From Fusarium oxysporum f. sp. lycopersici 4287 (Eukaryota; Ascomycota; Sordariomycetes; Hypocreales; Nectriaceae), in NCBI RefSeq assembly GCF_000149955.1, contig NC_030999.1, positions 168,068-232,067 on the forward strand: a stretch of DNA of 64,000 nt. Direction: 5' to 3'. The translations under genes and the position numbers were made by a program. The first letter of the stretch is position 1. Each line of letters opens with the position of its first letter. Below, in pieces: positions 1-8,474 of this stretch. A model generated the notes under the pieces. It was not told the DNA's origin and ran no database searches. It saw only the letters and a program-made list of their open reading frames with translations.

Positions 1-14
1 TGACCCAAGAGCAG

Positions 15-392
15 GTGAAAAGCATGAGAAATAAAAATGGCACAAGGAATAAGACCAAGAAGGAAGATTGTAATGACATTTACGGTATTGCCTTTCCGCA
101 TGACAAGAATGCGCCTAGTCCTTGTATGCCAGCTTTGCGCTTGCCCTCCCTTCTCCCAACTAAAACTAACAGAGTTAAATTAGATGTCCGTGATAGTGAC
201 GAAGATGCGGCGGGTATGGAGATCAATCTACCCCAAGAGTATAGACGTTTCTTAGGAAGGGAACTGCCGCAGCTGATAACAGGAGAACTAAGCAGAATTG
301 GATGCCCAAAGTCTGACACAGTCCGAGACGAGGTTCAGCGGTATTTGGAAGCGCTGAATCCTCAATTACTTGCTCTCTTTCTGGATCAATAG
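15..392 (+). CDS. unrecognised 125-codon ORF
   Basis: An open frame of 125 codons ending right where LINE homology begins. I do not recognise the product. It has a Lys/Arg-rich start, a proline-rich middle and a mostly helical-looking C-terminal third with alternating Leu and charged residues. The start of the window may truncate it, and the ATG chosen is simply the first one. It could be the tail of a host gene broken by the LINE insertion, or a chance ORF. No intron or domain is visible. Confidence 0.2.
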   Translation: MKSMRNKNGTRNKTKKEDCNDIYGIAFPHDKNAPSPCMPALRLPSLLPTKTNRVKLDVRDSDEDAAGMEINLPQEYRRFLGRELPQLITGELSRIGCPKSDTVRDEVQRYLEALNPQLLALFLDQ

Positions 393-1290
393 ATCACGAA
401 CCACAAAGCTTACCAATGCGACCGACCGCAAGTCTGCGGCAGGTGTGCGCCTGAAGGTCACCATCACAGCAGAAACTGTCAGAAGCTCTATCCGTCACAA
501 CATGAATAACGTGTTCTGATTGTCTCAAATGAATGCAAGAAAACAAGGGTCGGTACACGAAAGTCTGATGAGCGACAAGAAATATTCAGGATGCAACCGT
601 GTTGACCATTCAAGAACCCGAAGCATGACGGATCCAAGGAAAGCTGTTGACAGTGTCGATGGGTATCGCGGATCAGTCAGGATGGTGTCGCCGGCTGAGA
701 AAGGCGGATGAGTGATCCAGAGTATGCTTTGAGCGAACAAAGAAGTGGAGGCGGAGCAAGTTGTCAGTAGAGTGTCTAGATGTGACGGTAGCGGATATTC
801 GGCTGCCAGAGCGCCTGGTCTTCATGGCATCTGTCTACGTACCGGGTGGAGATGCCCAAACTCTGAGGGACATGTGCAGCAAACTTGGTAGGGCTATCAC
901 GGAAGTGAGGCGAAGTCCAGGAAGAATGGTAGATGTGGTGATTACTGGCGCCTTCAACCGTCACGACCAGATGTGGGGAGGAGACGACATAACAGCGGCA
1001 AGGCAGGGTGAGGTGAATCCGATCATCGATTTGATAAACCACTTCATGCTTCGGAGCCTTCTCCGGTGTGGCACAAAGACATGTCAAAGAGGAGACTACG
1101 AAACAACGCTTGGCTTGATTCTTGCTTCCGAGGAGTTTGCGAATGTGAACATCAAATGTGAAATACATGGTACGGAACATGGATCAGATCATTGCACGAT
1201 AGAGACGGTGTTCTAACTCTCAGCTCCAGCGCCGAAACAAAAAACAAGGCTTCTGTTGAATAACGCGCCCTGGAAGGATTCTGAATGCCG
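393..1290 (+). mobile_element. Tad1-type LINE fragment (ORF1 end, ORF2 endonuclease), decayed
   Basis: Reading through the sequence gives CCHC-type zinc knuckles at the end of a LINE ORF1 (CGRCAPEGHHHSRNC, about 432-478). The ORF1 end and the ORF2 start overlap. ORF2 then gives the conserved N-terminal words NARKQGSVHESLMSD. From 761 to 1216 an open frame matches the apurinic-like endonuclease (exonuclease-endonuclease-phosphatase fold), with FNRHDQMWGGD and the C-terminal catalytic motif HGSDH. LINE-like sequence (APAPKQKTRLLLNNAPWK) continues past the stop at 1216 to about 1285. Stops and frameshifts lie between the knuckles and the endonuclease, and the reverse transcriptase is absent, so this is an inactive fragment. 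It shares the ORF1-ORF2 junction with copies at 6.8 and 35.5 kb. Confidence 0.8.
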
Positions 1291-1905
1291 TTCCCCATGT
1301 GCGGCTGTTGAAGTTTCGCCAAACTGCAGTGAAATAGCAAAGCCGGCCTATATATATATATTCCCAATCGGATGCATTTCCACAACTTAAGATCACTTCA
1401 GGGTGTTCTCACATCTAGGAATGGGATTGGCCTGAGGATGGGCCAAATGAGCTGCTTGCTGACTTTTATCAAAGACCTTGTTTCTAAAAAAGCAATATCT
1501 TAGAATGGGAATCCGCAAGTACAATTGTAAGAAACGCAATAAACCTCGTCATCACCTATGCCCAGAAGGAAGCTTGACAGCTTCTCCTTGCAAGTCCACA
1601 CTCAAAAGTCGTTTAGAACAAACACCTTTCGACCCGCCATACCCTTGCCCATCCTTTCCGAAGTGGCAACTTAATCGCTCTTCGTAGACAATTACTAAAG
1701 GAACACTGCACTTTCTAGTTCTTTGCAAGAGAAGCTATCCCCGGTTATCAGCTCCTTCGGGCTCGCCCTTCGCCAGTTCGGACTTCAGCCAGTAAAGCGA
1801 TAACTACTGACGTCAGTTCAAGCCTTCTTACGCCTCTAGTTTGCGACTTGTGGTCTGCAATCGACTTGACATCTGGGCCAACCTTTTCTCTTTCGCAACT
1901 CCAGA
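1291..1905. other. intergenic, no recognised gene
   Basis: Short open frames only. A TA dinucleotide run of about 12 bp lies near 1350. From about 1740 the sequence is pyrimidine-rich and leads into the decayed gene at 1906, so it may include that gene's former promoter. Confidence 0.4.
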
Positions 1906-2660
1906 ATGATGCCCAACTTCGCACTCCTACTAGCCACACTCGTCTCATCGGCGGTTGCTTCCGTTATCGACGTAGCCCTCCATATCATTCCCAGTAAAGA
2001 AGAGTCCAGTTCTGACCAGCATGAGCTATACAAACGTCGTGGTGGGGGCAAAGGTGGGTGGCGCGGCTGGAGTAGCAGTAGATGAGGCTCAGCAGGTCCA
2101 TCGAGTAACAGCGGCAGCTCTCAGGGTTGAGGTCTCCAGCCTAGCTTTTGTGGCGGACAATACTACCCCGGTGGCTCGACAACATCTTATAATGCCGGCG
2201 CCGCGAGCCCTGGAGGAATTACGCCCTATATGATAGATGGTGCCGCTCTTACGTTCTAGCCCGGCACGTGGCTCTACGGTGCGTACGTGTATCTATACAA
2301 TCATGCTCACCAATACTACAACGGGACCAGCAATAAGGGCGAGGAGTGCTGCCTTCTATGTGGATGTTTGCGATACGAGCGCTGCGCATGCGACGACAAC
2401 AACAGCATCCAATATTCAACGAGTTCATCGGAAACGGTCGCTATGATGCACTCAATAAGTTCACTGTCACTGTCGCAGGGGTTAACGGTTTCGTGGCTAT
2501 TCTTATCGGTGAAACTCTGTCCAACAATACGGACCTCCCCGACGACAAAGCGTCAGGTAGTGCTACTACACGACGCATCGTTGGGACTTCGCATTACGTG
2601 CTCGTAACGGTTACAGTTATAGCTGCAGCCTTTGTCGCGTGGAGGGAATCTGGTTTGACA
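1906..2660 (+). pseudogene. decayed gene for a secreted Gly/Ser-rich, Cys-core surface protein
   Basis: ATG at 1906 opens a clear signal-peptide-like leader (MMPNFALLLATLVSSAVAS) followed by a KR processing-like site and a Gly-Arg-rich stretch (KRRGGGKGGWRG). A stop comes at 2083. After frame changes, recognisable protein continues: GGQYYPGGSTTSYNAG, SPGGITPYMIDGAALTF, a stop near 2258, then PGTWLYGAYVYLYNH, a Cys-rich segment with acidic DDNN, a hydrophobic domain and a final membrane-like tail near 2600. From memory this order (leader, Gly/Ser linker, LYGAY motif, CxCDD core, C-terminal hydrophobic tail) matches a conserved family of Pezizomycotina extracellular, possibly GPI-anchored, proteins of unknown function. 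At least two stops and two frameshifts make it a pseudogene. Confidence 0.6.
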
Positions 2661-2732
2661 CAGAAACTTTGCAAGGGACAGCATCTACGGTCCCCTGTTT
2701 GTATTATCATGACTTTTCTATGCATGTTGTAG

Positions 2733-3319
2733 CCATGGAGCTGATGAGGCCCTTGATGTTTATCAGATAGAGAGCTAGGACAAAGGGGACGATGGATGGC
2801 ATCTCACTCCAATATGATGTTCGCACCAGCAATTGATGGAAATACCCCTGGTATAGATTCAGAAGCACTACCTCACATCTGGGACCAAGCGTGTACTGTA
2901 CTTCCATAGAATGATTAACAAGAAATTCGCTATCGAAACCAGGTTTGAGGATGGGATGGACGTCTATATCTGAGATAACTGGCGATAAAGAGCCCAAATA
3001 GTGAAACACAAATGTTCAAATCCTTTGCAACCAAAAGTATAAAAAACTAAGATGTCTATAAAACCAGTGGCTATAATGATCCAGCATTCCTCCCAAACAT
3101 AAGAAAAGCAACATAAACTCCAAGCCAGCTTAATCTCCACTGATATTGCACTCACTAACCCTCCAAAATGATGAACAGTTTCGTAGTGGTAGAAGAAAGA
3201 GATAGACTACTAGGAACAAGTCTTGAGAGTACTTGAAGCACCAATGTGCGAACATGGAAGTGCCCTACCAGAAGAGCAGACATTGAGCTCATATGGGCGC
3301 GTCCTATTACTCGGCGTTG
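2733..3319. other. intergenic, no recognised gene
   Basis: AT-rich relative to its surroundings. The open frames are short and carry no motif I recognise. Confidence 0.35.
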
Positions 3320-3966
3320 TTCTTTGCCTGTTACCCAGGTTTATCTTGACATTATACTTTTCGGGAACCTCGAATTGGCGAGTTTCTTCATTCCAGAGAA
3401 GCCAGTTACCTGAGAATGCAAAATTGTATCCAAGAGACAGAATGCGGCACTCGCCCTCTTCTGAGACAGACGGTAACTCAAAATACTTCCCAAGTTCGTC
3501 TATTTTGTCATTACTGAACCATCCGTTGGGGAAATAGTCCTCGACGTAGACTAGGCCTCGCATGGCAAAATCCTCGGGTAACGGGTGCGGGAGCTGGTCC
3601 TTTTCCGGCAGGCGGAAGAGGCCATGGATCTCATACCCAGGCTGGCGGGAAATCAAGAGGGTGCTCAGCATAATGGAAGTTAGTTTCCGGGGATACGCGT
3701 CCTCCAAGTGGGAAATAGCCGCTGATGAAGGCCAGAATGGAATGCACGAAGGGCAACGTATTGGTGTCTTCCCGGCGGCGAAGGACTTGCGAAATCGTCC
3801 GGGTTGCAAAGTCAAGCGCAAGCTTGAATATCTCATAAGGGGTAGCCTCGGAGATTGTGCTCCCATCCATAGTGATGTCAGTCTCTTCGGGCTTTTTGGA
3901 CATGGCCCGCATAAGAGTTGTTAGGTTTTGAATTGGCATCAGTGTTGGATGATTGGGCATTGTCAT
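3320..3966 (-). pseudogene. Est1/SMG-like DNA/RNA-binding domain protein, internal fragment, frameshifted
   Basis: On the minus strand a frame from 3966 reads HPTLMPIQNLTTLMRAMSKK and on through SEATPYEIFKLALDFATRTI and LPFVHSILAFIS. It shifts frame near 3740-3700 into SHLEDAYPRKLTSIMLSTLL, PGYEIHGLFRLPEKDQLPHP, LPEDFAMRGLVYVEDYFPNG and GNWLLWNEETRQFEVPEKYN. I recognise this as the C-terminal half of the large fungal Est1-type proteins (telomerase-associated or nonsense-mediated-decay family). Only about 210 residues of a protein usually near 900-1000 remain. There is no start or N-terminal 14-3-3-like domain, and at least one frameshift. It is probably a duplicated, decayed copy, with the functional gene elsewhere. 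Confidence 0.65.
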
Positions 3967-4100
3967 TTTTCTCCGACTTTCATGCTTCTATCGACATCCG
4001 ATGTGCCGCAGAAATTCTTTACCTTTGAGTACACCATTTCGGCATCCCTCTGTCCGACCCTTTGCAAGTCTGAATCGTAAAAACACATTGCGAGACGTGC

Positions 4101-5132
4101 CTATTTTTCGTCATATAAATTCGTGGTGGTCGTGGGACCCGACGTTTTCTTTGATGCTGAAGTTGTCAATGTTGTTTTCGTTTCTGTCGACAATGTTGTG
4201 GTTTGTCCGCCCGTTTGATCCGCTGAACCAGTATTAGTTGAAGCGATAACCTCGGTCGTCGTCTTCTCCAACACCATATCCAAAGATGAGGTGGTCTCAT
4301 CAGACGCTGTATCCAGATATGCGGACTTTGTTTGTGTGGAGCTACCTTCAGTTATCGTAGTGCCCCCAGAGCTTGTGGTCGATCCACCTGGTTCCTTGGG
4401 CTGAGTTATTAAAGATGTAGCTGTATCTGTAGTCAAATTTGATGCCAAACTAGTATTCGCTCCTCCAGAGGACTTGAACCGAGAGGTGTTTGGACGATTC
4501 TGTGCATTCTTCCTGGAACGAGGTGCCGCTTGGGCTTCCCGTCTTGATACTATGAGAGCCATCTGTCTGCGTGTGCATTGTTGTCGTTCTCGTTGACAAT
4601 CCTGATGGTGGCGCTGTCTCCGATTTGGTCGCACCACTGATAGAAGACGGAACAGATGATACTTCGGTGACTGACTCCGGCTTTGCGCTTCCTCGTTCAC
4701 TGTAATAGACTCAGCTCCGGCAGAAGTCGTTGAGGCGTATGATTGTGTTGATGTTTTTGTCGCCTGACCGTCCATAGTGGGATAAGATGGGATCGCCTCC
4801 TGCTGAACATCCTCACTAGTCGCGGATGGCACCTCATGCACATCCTCCAACTCGCCAGCCGCGGAAGGGGCCGAAACATCCCAATGCTGAGTCTTGCTAG
4901 TATTGATGAGGCTGCCTTCTTCATCTTCGAATCTTGTGGCTGTAGACTTGGGCACTGCAATACCTGGTACCTCACTTATCGACTCGGTTGCCGTATGGGC
5001 CTCAGATCTGCTGTCGTTACCTTTACCTTCCTTAAACGGCTGGTCGGGTGTGTCGGCAGATTGAGTTTCTCCCGGGATCGATGGAGACGATGGGTAAGAG
5101 CTATCAGCAAACACGGGGTAGAGACAAAGAGG
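4101..5132 (-). pseudogene. Ser/Thr-rich secreted or cell-wall-type protein, 5' end severed by a transposon
   Basis: A long minus-strand frame with extreme Ser/Thr content. Its C-terminal third is mucin-like (TTSSGGTTITEGSSTQTK, TTTEVIASTNTG) and the N-terminal part is acidic and Pro/Ser-rich. A central section of about 65 residues turns Arg/Gln-rich; the +1 frame there is again Ser/Thr-rich (SSVPSSISGATKSE, RTTTMHTQTDGS), implying two compensating frameshifts. Sequence up to 5132 joins, across the insertion at 5141-6070, to an ATG and hydrophobic leader (MAAMTCVLSLFVSTPCLLIA) at about 6096, one frame off. The simplest reading is a signal-peptide-bearing, O-glycosylated-type surface protein inactivated by insertion plus indels. 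A GTG is the only upstream start in frame today. Confidence 0.5.
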
Positions 5133-5140
5133 GACAGGAC
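5133..5140 (+). repeat. 8-bp target duplication, left copy
   Basis: GACAGGAC directly repeated at 6071-6078, flanking the 930-bp inverted-repeat element. Confidence 0.9.
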
Positions 5141-5425
5141 CAGGGCTGCCGTCAGATCAGATTAACAATCAGATATATCAATCAAATCAATCAATTCAAA
5201 TCAGATATGGAATTTTGCCAGATCAATCAATTCAAATACAACGTCTGTACATCTGATATATCTGAATGGAGAGCAGCTACCCTAGATACACCGGATTATC
5301 CGTATGTTCCGGCTCCGGAGAGAGTGGCTCTTCCTGAAACGCTACAATGTTACAGGGGTCAGCGGAGCTGATTGGTCCTGGACCCTTGCTTGCCGGGGTC
5401 TTAGGTAGAGGCGAATCTAAAGATA

Positions 5426-5620
5426 CCCGTATTTACTCATGAGATTCGGAACGCCCTGTGGAGTCAAATGCCATGTACTAAGCGGCCAATTCCTTTTTAG
5501 ACTCTCAAAAAGTCGATTATAGCCGTGTTAAATCCAAAAAGCCAATTATATGCTGCTAAATCAGCCGTAAGAAGGGTAGTTGACTCCACAGGGCGTTCCG
5601 ATTCTCGTGAGTAAATACGG
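5426..5620. mobile_element. nested TA-flanked MITE, 195 bp
   Basis: Inside the hAT-like element is a second inverted-repeat element. Its arms are about 40 bp each and nearly identical, starting CCGTATTTACTCA and ending at GCCCTGTGGAGTCAA, with about 110 bp between them. TA dinucleotides flank it (5424-5425 and 5621-5622), the target choice of Tc1/mariner-type elements. One extra C and a few transitions separate the arms. No coding capacity. Confidence 0.75.
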
Positions 5621-5870
5621 TAGATCACCCCTTTTTTCTACCTCTCGTTCTGATACGGCATAGATTTAGCCAGACTTTGTGGATTGATCATAGCAATCCC
5701 GCGTTTGAGTAGACTTGCATTGGATGCCCTTGCAATCCCGGCCATGTCAACCGATTGTGAGAGAACATTCAGTCTTGCGAAGCTTACAGTCAGCTCACAG
5801 CGACATTCTCTCGAGCATTGAGTCGATCCAATTACTGAAGAACTGGATAAGGGGAGGGTGTGTTACTCTT

Positions 5871-5882
5871 GGGGGGGGGGGG
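5871..5882 (+). repeat. G homopolymer, 12 nt
   Basis: Uninterrupted run of G within the non-autonomous hAT-like element. It may be length-variable or a sequencing-difficult site. Confidence 0.8.
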
Positions 5883-6070
5883 CGGTATGCTTAAGCAACA
5901 AGGCAGTCAGATCCCACGGGCAGAATCGTGAGGCTGGGAATAGCTCCACGTGACCTATTATATATCAGATATCTATCAATCAATCAATCAGATCAAATGT
6001 AGAGGGCAAATTATCAGTTCAGTTCAGATTTACGTCCTAATCTGATTTGATTGATCTGACGGCAGCCCTG

Positions 6071-6078
6071 GACAGGAC
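6071..6078 (+). repeat. 8-bp target duplication, right copy
   Basis: GACAGGAC, identical to 5133-5140. The same word occurs once, uninterrupted, in the paralogous segment at 48.1 kb. Confidence 0.9.
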
Positions 6079-6440
6079 GCAGGTCATCGCCGCCATCGCG
6101 AAGATTTTAGTGAACGCGACGGGATATGTGTGTAACAGTCGATTAGAAGTCTCTCAAAGTGCCACATCGTAACGTGTCTGCGCGAGAAGAGGTTCCTGGT
6201 AAGAGACGAGTGGAGGATCGAAAAGGCGACTTACCTACTAGTCCAGCAACCGATAACGAAAAGCAAATAGGGGGGAGCAATACAGCTTGCTACAAACAAA
6301 TCCCTTATCACAAACGTACCCTGACGGCAGGAGCAAAGAGAGCCAGCAGCTCCAGCGACAAGACATCTGTTGTTGGAGTCAATTTACTGACTCCTTCTTT
6401 TCAGTAAGCATCAAGTCAAGGCCGGAAAAGTACGTTTACC
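6071..6440. repeat. segment paralogous to 47.76-48.14 kb (inverted copy)
   Basis: This stretch reappears in reverse complement near 48140-47760 at roughly 80-85% identity by eye, with landmarks such as GTGTGTAACAGTCGATTAGA and GCGCGAGAAGAGGTTCCTGG. Shared words run from the GACAGGAC insertion site to about 6440. One strand gives a short frame (VETKRDRT... ending SQSATS, stop near 6169) whose counterpart in the other copy ends SQSVRW. The opposite strand carries an ATG with a hydrophobic leader in both copies. The nature of the unit is unknown; it may be the 5' region of a duplicated gene. Confidence 0.7.
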
Positions 6441-6779
6441 AGTTTACAGACCATAACCACGTGCGCAATGTTGATCAAGATTGGTCAACCTTTTGGCGTG
6501 ATGTCATTCTTGTTATCATGCTTATCGTAAAATCGATAAGCTCAAAAGATAAGACAGGTTCCGGCCATGGACCCTAAGAGAATAAATCCACCCAGCCTCC
6601 ATAAATACCACTTTGAAACGAAAACAATATTATGTATGACAGAACATCATGAATTATTTATTGATCTGCCAATACATAGGCACCTAAGTGCCCAAATAAA
6701 ATTGCGCACCCAATACTGATAAGAAAAAGAAAGGAAAAGAAAAGAAAAGAAGAATAACAAACATTCTTCGGTTGGATCG

Positions 6780-8180
6780 CTATTGCTGCGTAATCCTGAA
6801 GTTGCTTATCGTTCATGAGGCTCTCGTGCACCATATCCTGCTTTCTTACATTCAGTTGAATCACCTGGAGCAACCTACTCATGCCGCCTGGGGTGAAGTT
6901 TCAGGCAATTTCTACTGAATGACTCATGCGGACCGCTGCAGAGAGCACATTTGGGTATCTGTGCCTGGCACTCACTGTGATGGTGGCTCTCGGCGGCGCA
7001 TCTTGTACATACTCGATTCTTGCTGCACAAGAATGCTTTGTGACCAAGCCCTTGGCAGTTATAGCATTGTTCCGGTCCAGTGATCTGCTCGAATACACTC
7101 GCATATGTCGATTCACCTGCGACGAGAAAGTTTGTAGTAGTCTCTTGGCATCGTTGGTTTTAGTGAGGTACACCACCATGGACCCATATGTCTTAGGGTT
7201 GACCTTTCGGCTCAGCCAGGCCACTTTGGCAATCTTGACTCCATTCTGATGGCTCAAGGTTTCCATTGCTCCGGGGAGAACATTAAATTCCTGGTCAAAA
7301 ACGGTCGTACGGTTCATGCTATCAACTTTGATAGGATATAATTGGTCTCGAAGGACTCTTACACCTAGAGCTTCCTGGTTTCGAGGATGGTCTTGATCTT
7401 TTGTATTTCTTCTTCGTTCCTACCGATGATCCTGAGGCGGTTGGTATTCCGTCCATCTCTGGTCACTGCGACGCATCGCCAGTGAGGTTGGTCACTCGAC
7501 TTTCGCATTTCCTGCTCAACTGTCTTGTGGATAATCGTCGGTGTAGCGTCTCCAATGTGGTCTTCAGGAACTCTAGACGTATCCACTGTGCAGAACACCG
7601 GTTCCGGAGTTGCCGATCGGGCCGCAGATGAAGATTAGCTAGACATGCTAGTGAGTGTTATCCTGATTGCGTCTACATACGATTAAACCGACGGCCGTGG
7701 TGTTTCAGTCTTGTTCAGCATGTCTAGCTGTAGTCGAGTCTGCTCCAGCTCGCCACAAGCCTGGATAAGCTGGTCTCGGACTTGCGATAATGCTTGTACC
7801 GTCTGAGCCGTGGCCCTGGTGACTTCCTCGGTCATTCAATCTCTGAGTTTAGTGAACTCGAGCTGAAACTCAGCCTCCATCGCTTCGATGTTCAAGTTGA
7901 AGTCCTGCCCCAGGAGTTGCTTCAAGCTCTGGACTGCCTCGACCACGCCCCCGGATGACTTAGGGGCAGTCTGCTTCCGAGCTCGGTTTTGTCCTGGAAC
8001 TCCCTCGCTAGTCCCACCCTCTTCCTGCCAACCCATATCGCCATTTTGCTGCTGCATCTCCAACAGATTCGTCGTCATGGCCATCTTTCGCTGGGGACGA
8101 TGATATCCACCGCCCGACGCATCCGGCTCATGTCCCATGACGATAATGACGTCTGATACGGGGTTCGCAACACCAGACAT
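6780..8180 (-). mobile_element. Tad1-type LINE, ORF1 with ORF2 start, decayed and 3'-truncated
   Basis: Minus-strand pieces in order are: 8180-7836 (ORF1 N-terminus starting MSGVANPVSDVIIVMG, Gln/Gly-rich), 7598-7365, 7317-6901 (nucleic-acid-binding core and zinc knuckles), then the ORF2 start at 6882. In the correct frame the knuckles read CYNCQGLGHKAFLC, CTRCAAESHHHSEC and CALCSGPHESFSRNC. The ORF1 stop and ORF2 ATG overlap (ATGAGTAG near 6880), the usual reinitiation arrangement of this group. ORF2 begins [17 protein letters not shown] and is lost after AIAIQ. ORF1 is split by frameshifts. Unlike normal 5'-truncated LINE copies, this one keeps the 5' end and lacks the 3' end. Confidence 0.8.
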
Positions 8181-8307
8181 CCGCTAAAGGCCTGAATCGC
8201 CGCCAAGCGATTACCAGGGCTTTCAAAACTTACGAAAAAGGATGACAAAAGTATTCAAGAAGTATCGAGTCTCCCCCGTCGAGTCAAGTGCGAATCAATC
8301 GCTCGGC

Positions 8308-8309
8308 TT

Positions 8310-8340
<31 letters not shown>
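8308..8340 (+). repeat. poly(T) tract
   Basis: 33 nt of T with one C. On the minus strand it is a poly(A) lying between the 3' flank of the Dsn1 gene and the 5' leader of the LINE at 6780-8180. It could be the tail of an earlier retrotransposed sequence or a simple homopolymer. Confidence 0.7.
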
Positions 8341-8474
8341 AATTGAGGGAGAAAAAGGCGCATAATCTTGTCTTATCTCGTCTCGTCATCCATGTCATAG
8401 GCTGAAGAACAGGGCTAATGAAGGAAAACAGAGGGTATCAAGCACGATCGTTCCAAATTCAAGGTTTTGCTCCC

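Larger units (their letters stand above)
5141..6070. mobile_element. non-autonomous hAT-like element (MITE), 930 bp
   Basis: The two ends carry a perfect 19-bp terminal inverted repeat, CAGGGCTGCCGTCAGATCA. Immediately outside lie direct 8-bp repeats GACAGGAC (5133-5140 and 6071-6078), the target duplication length expected for hAT elements. Subterminal sequence is full of short TCAATCAA/TCAGATA repeats, also typical of hAT. No transposase is encoded. A paralogous segment near 48.1 kb contains GACAGGAC once and is uninterrupted, giving a natural empty site. A 12-G run lies at 5871-5882 inside it. Confidence 0.9.

Noticed and set aside
8308..8340. Poly(A) tail marking a processed retrocopy of Dsn1
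   Set aside because: The Dsn1 gene is intact with its own upstream region and no target duplication was seen; a simple homopolymer is as likely.
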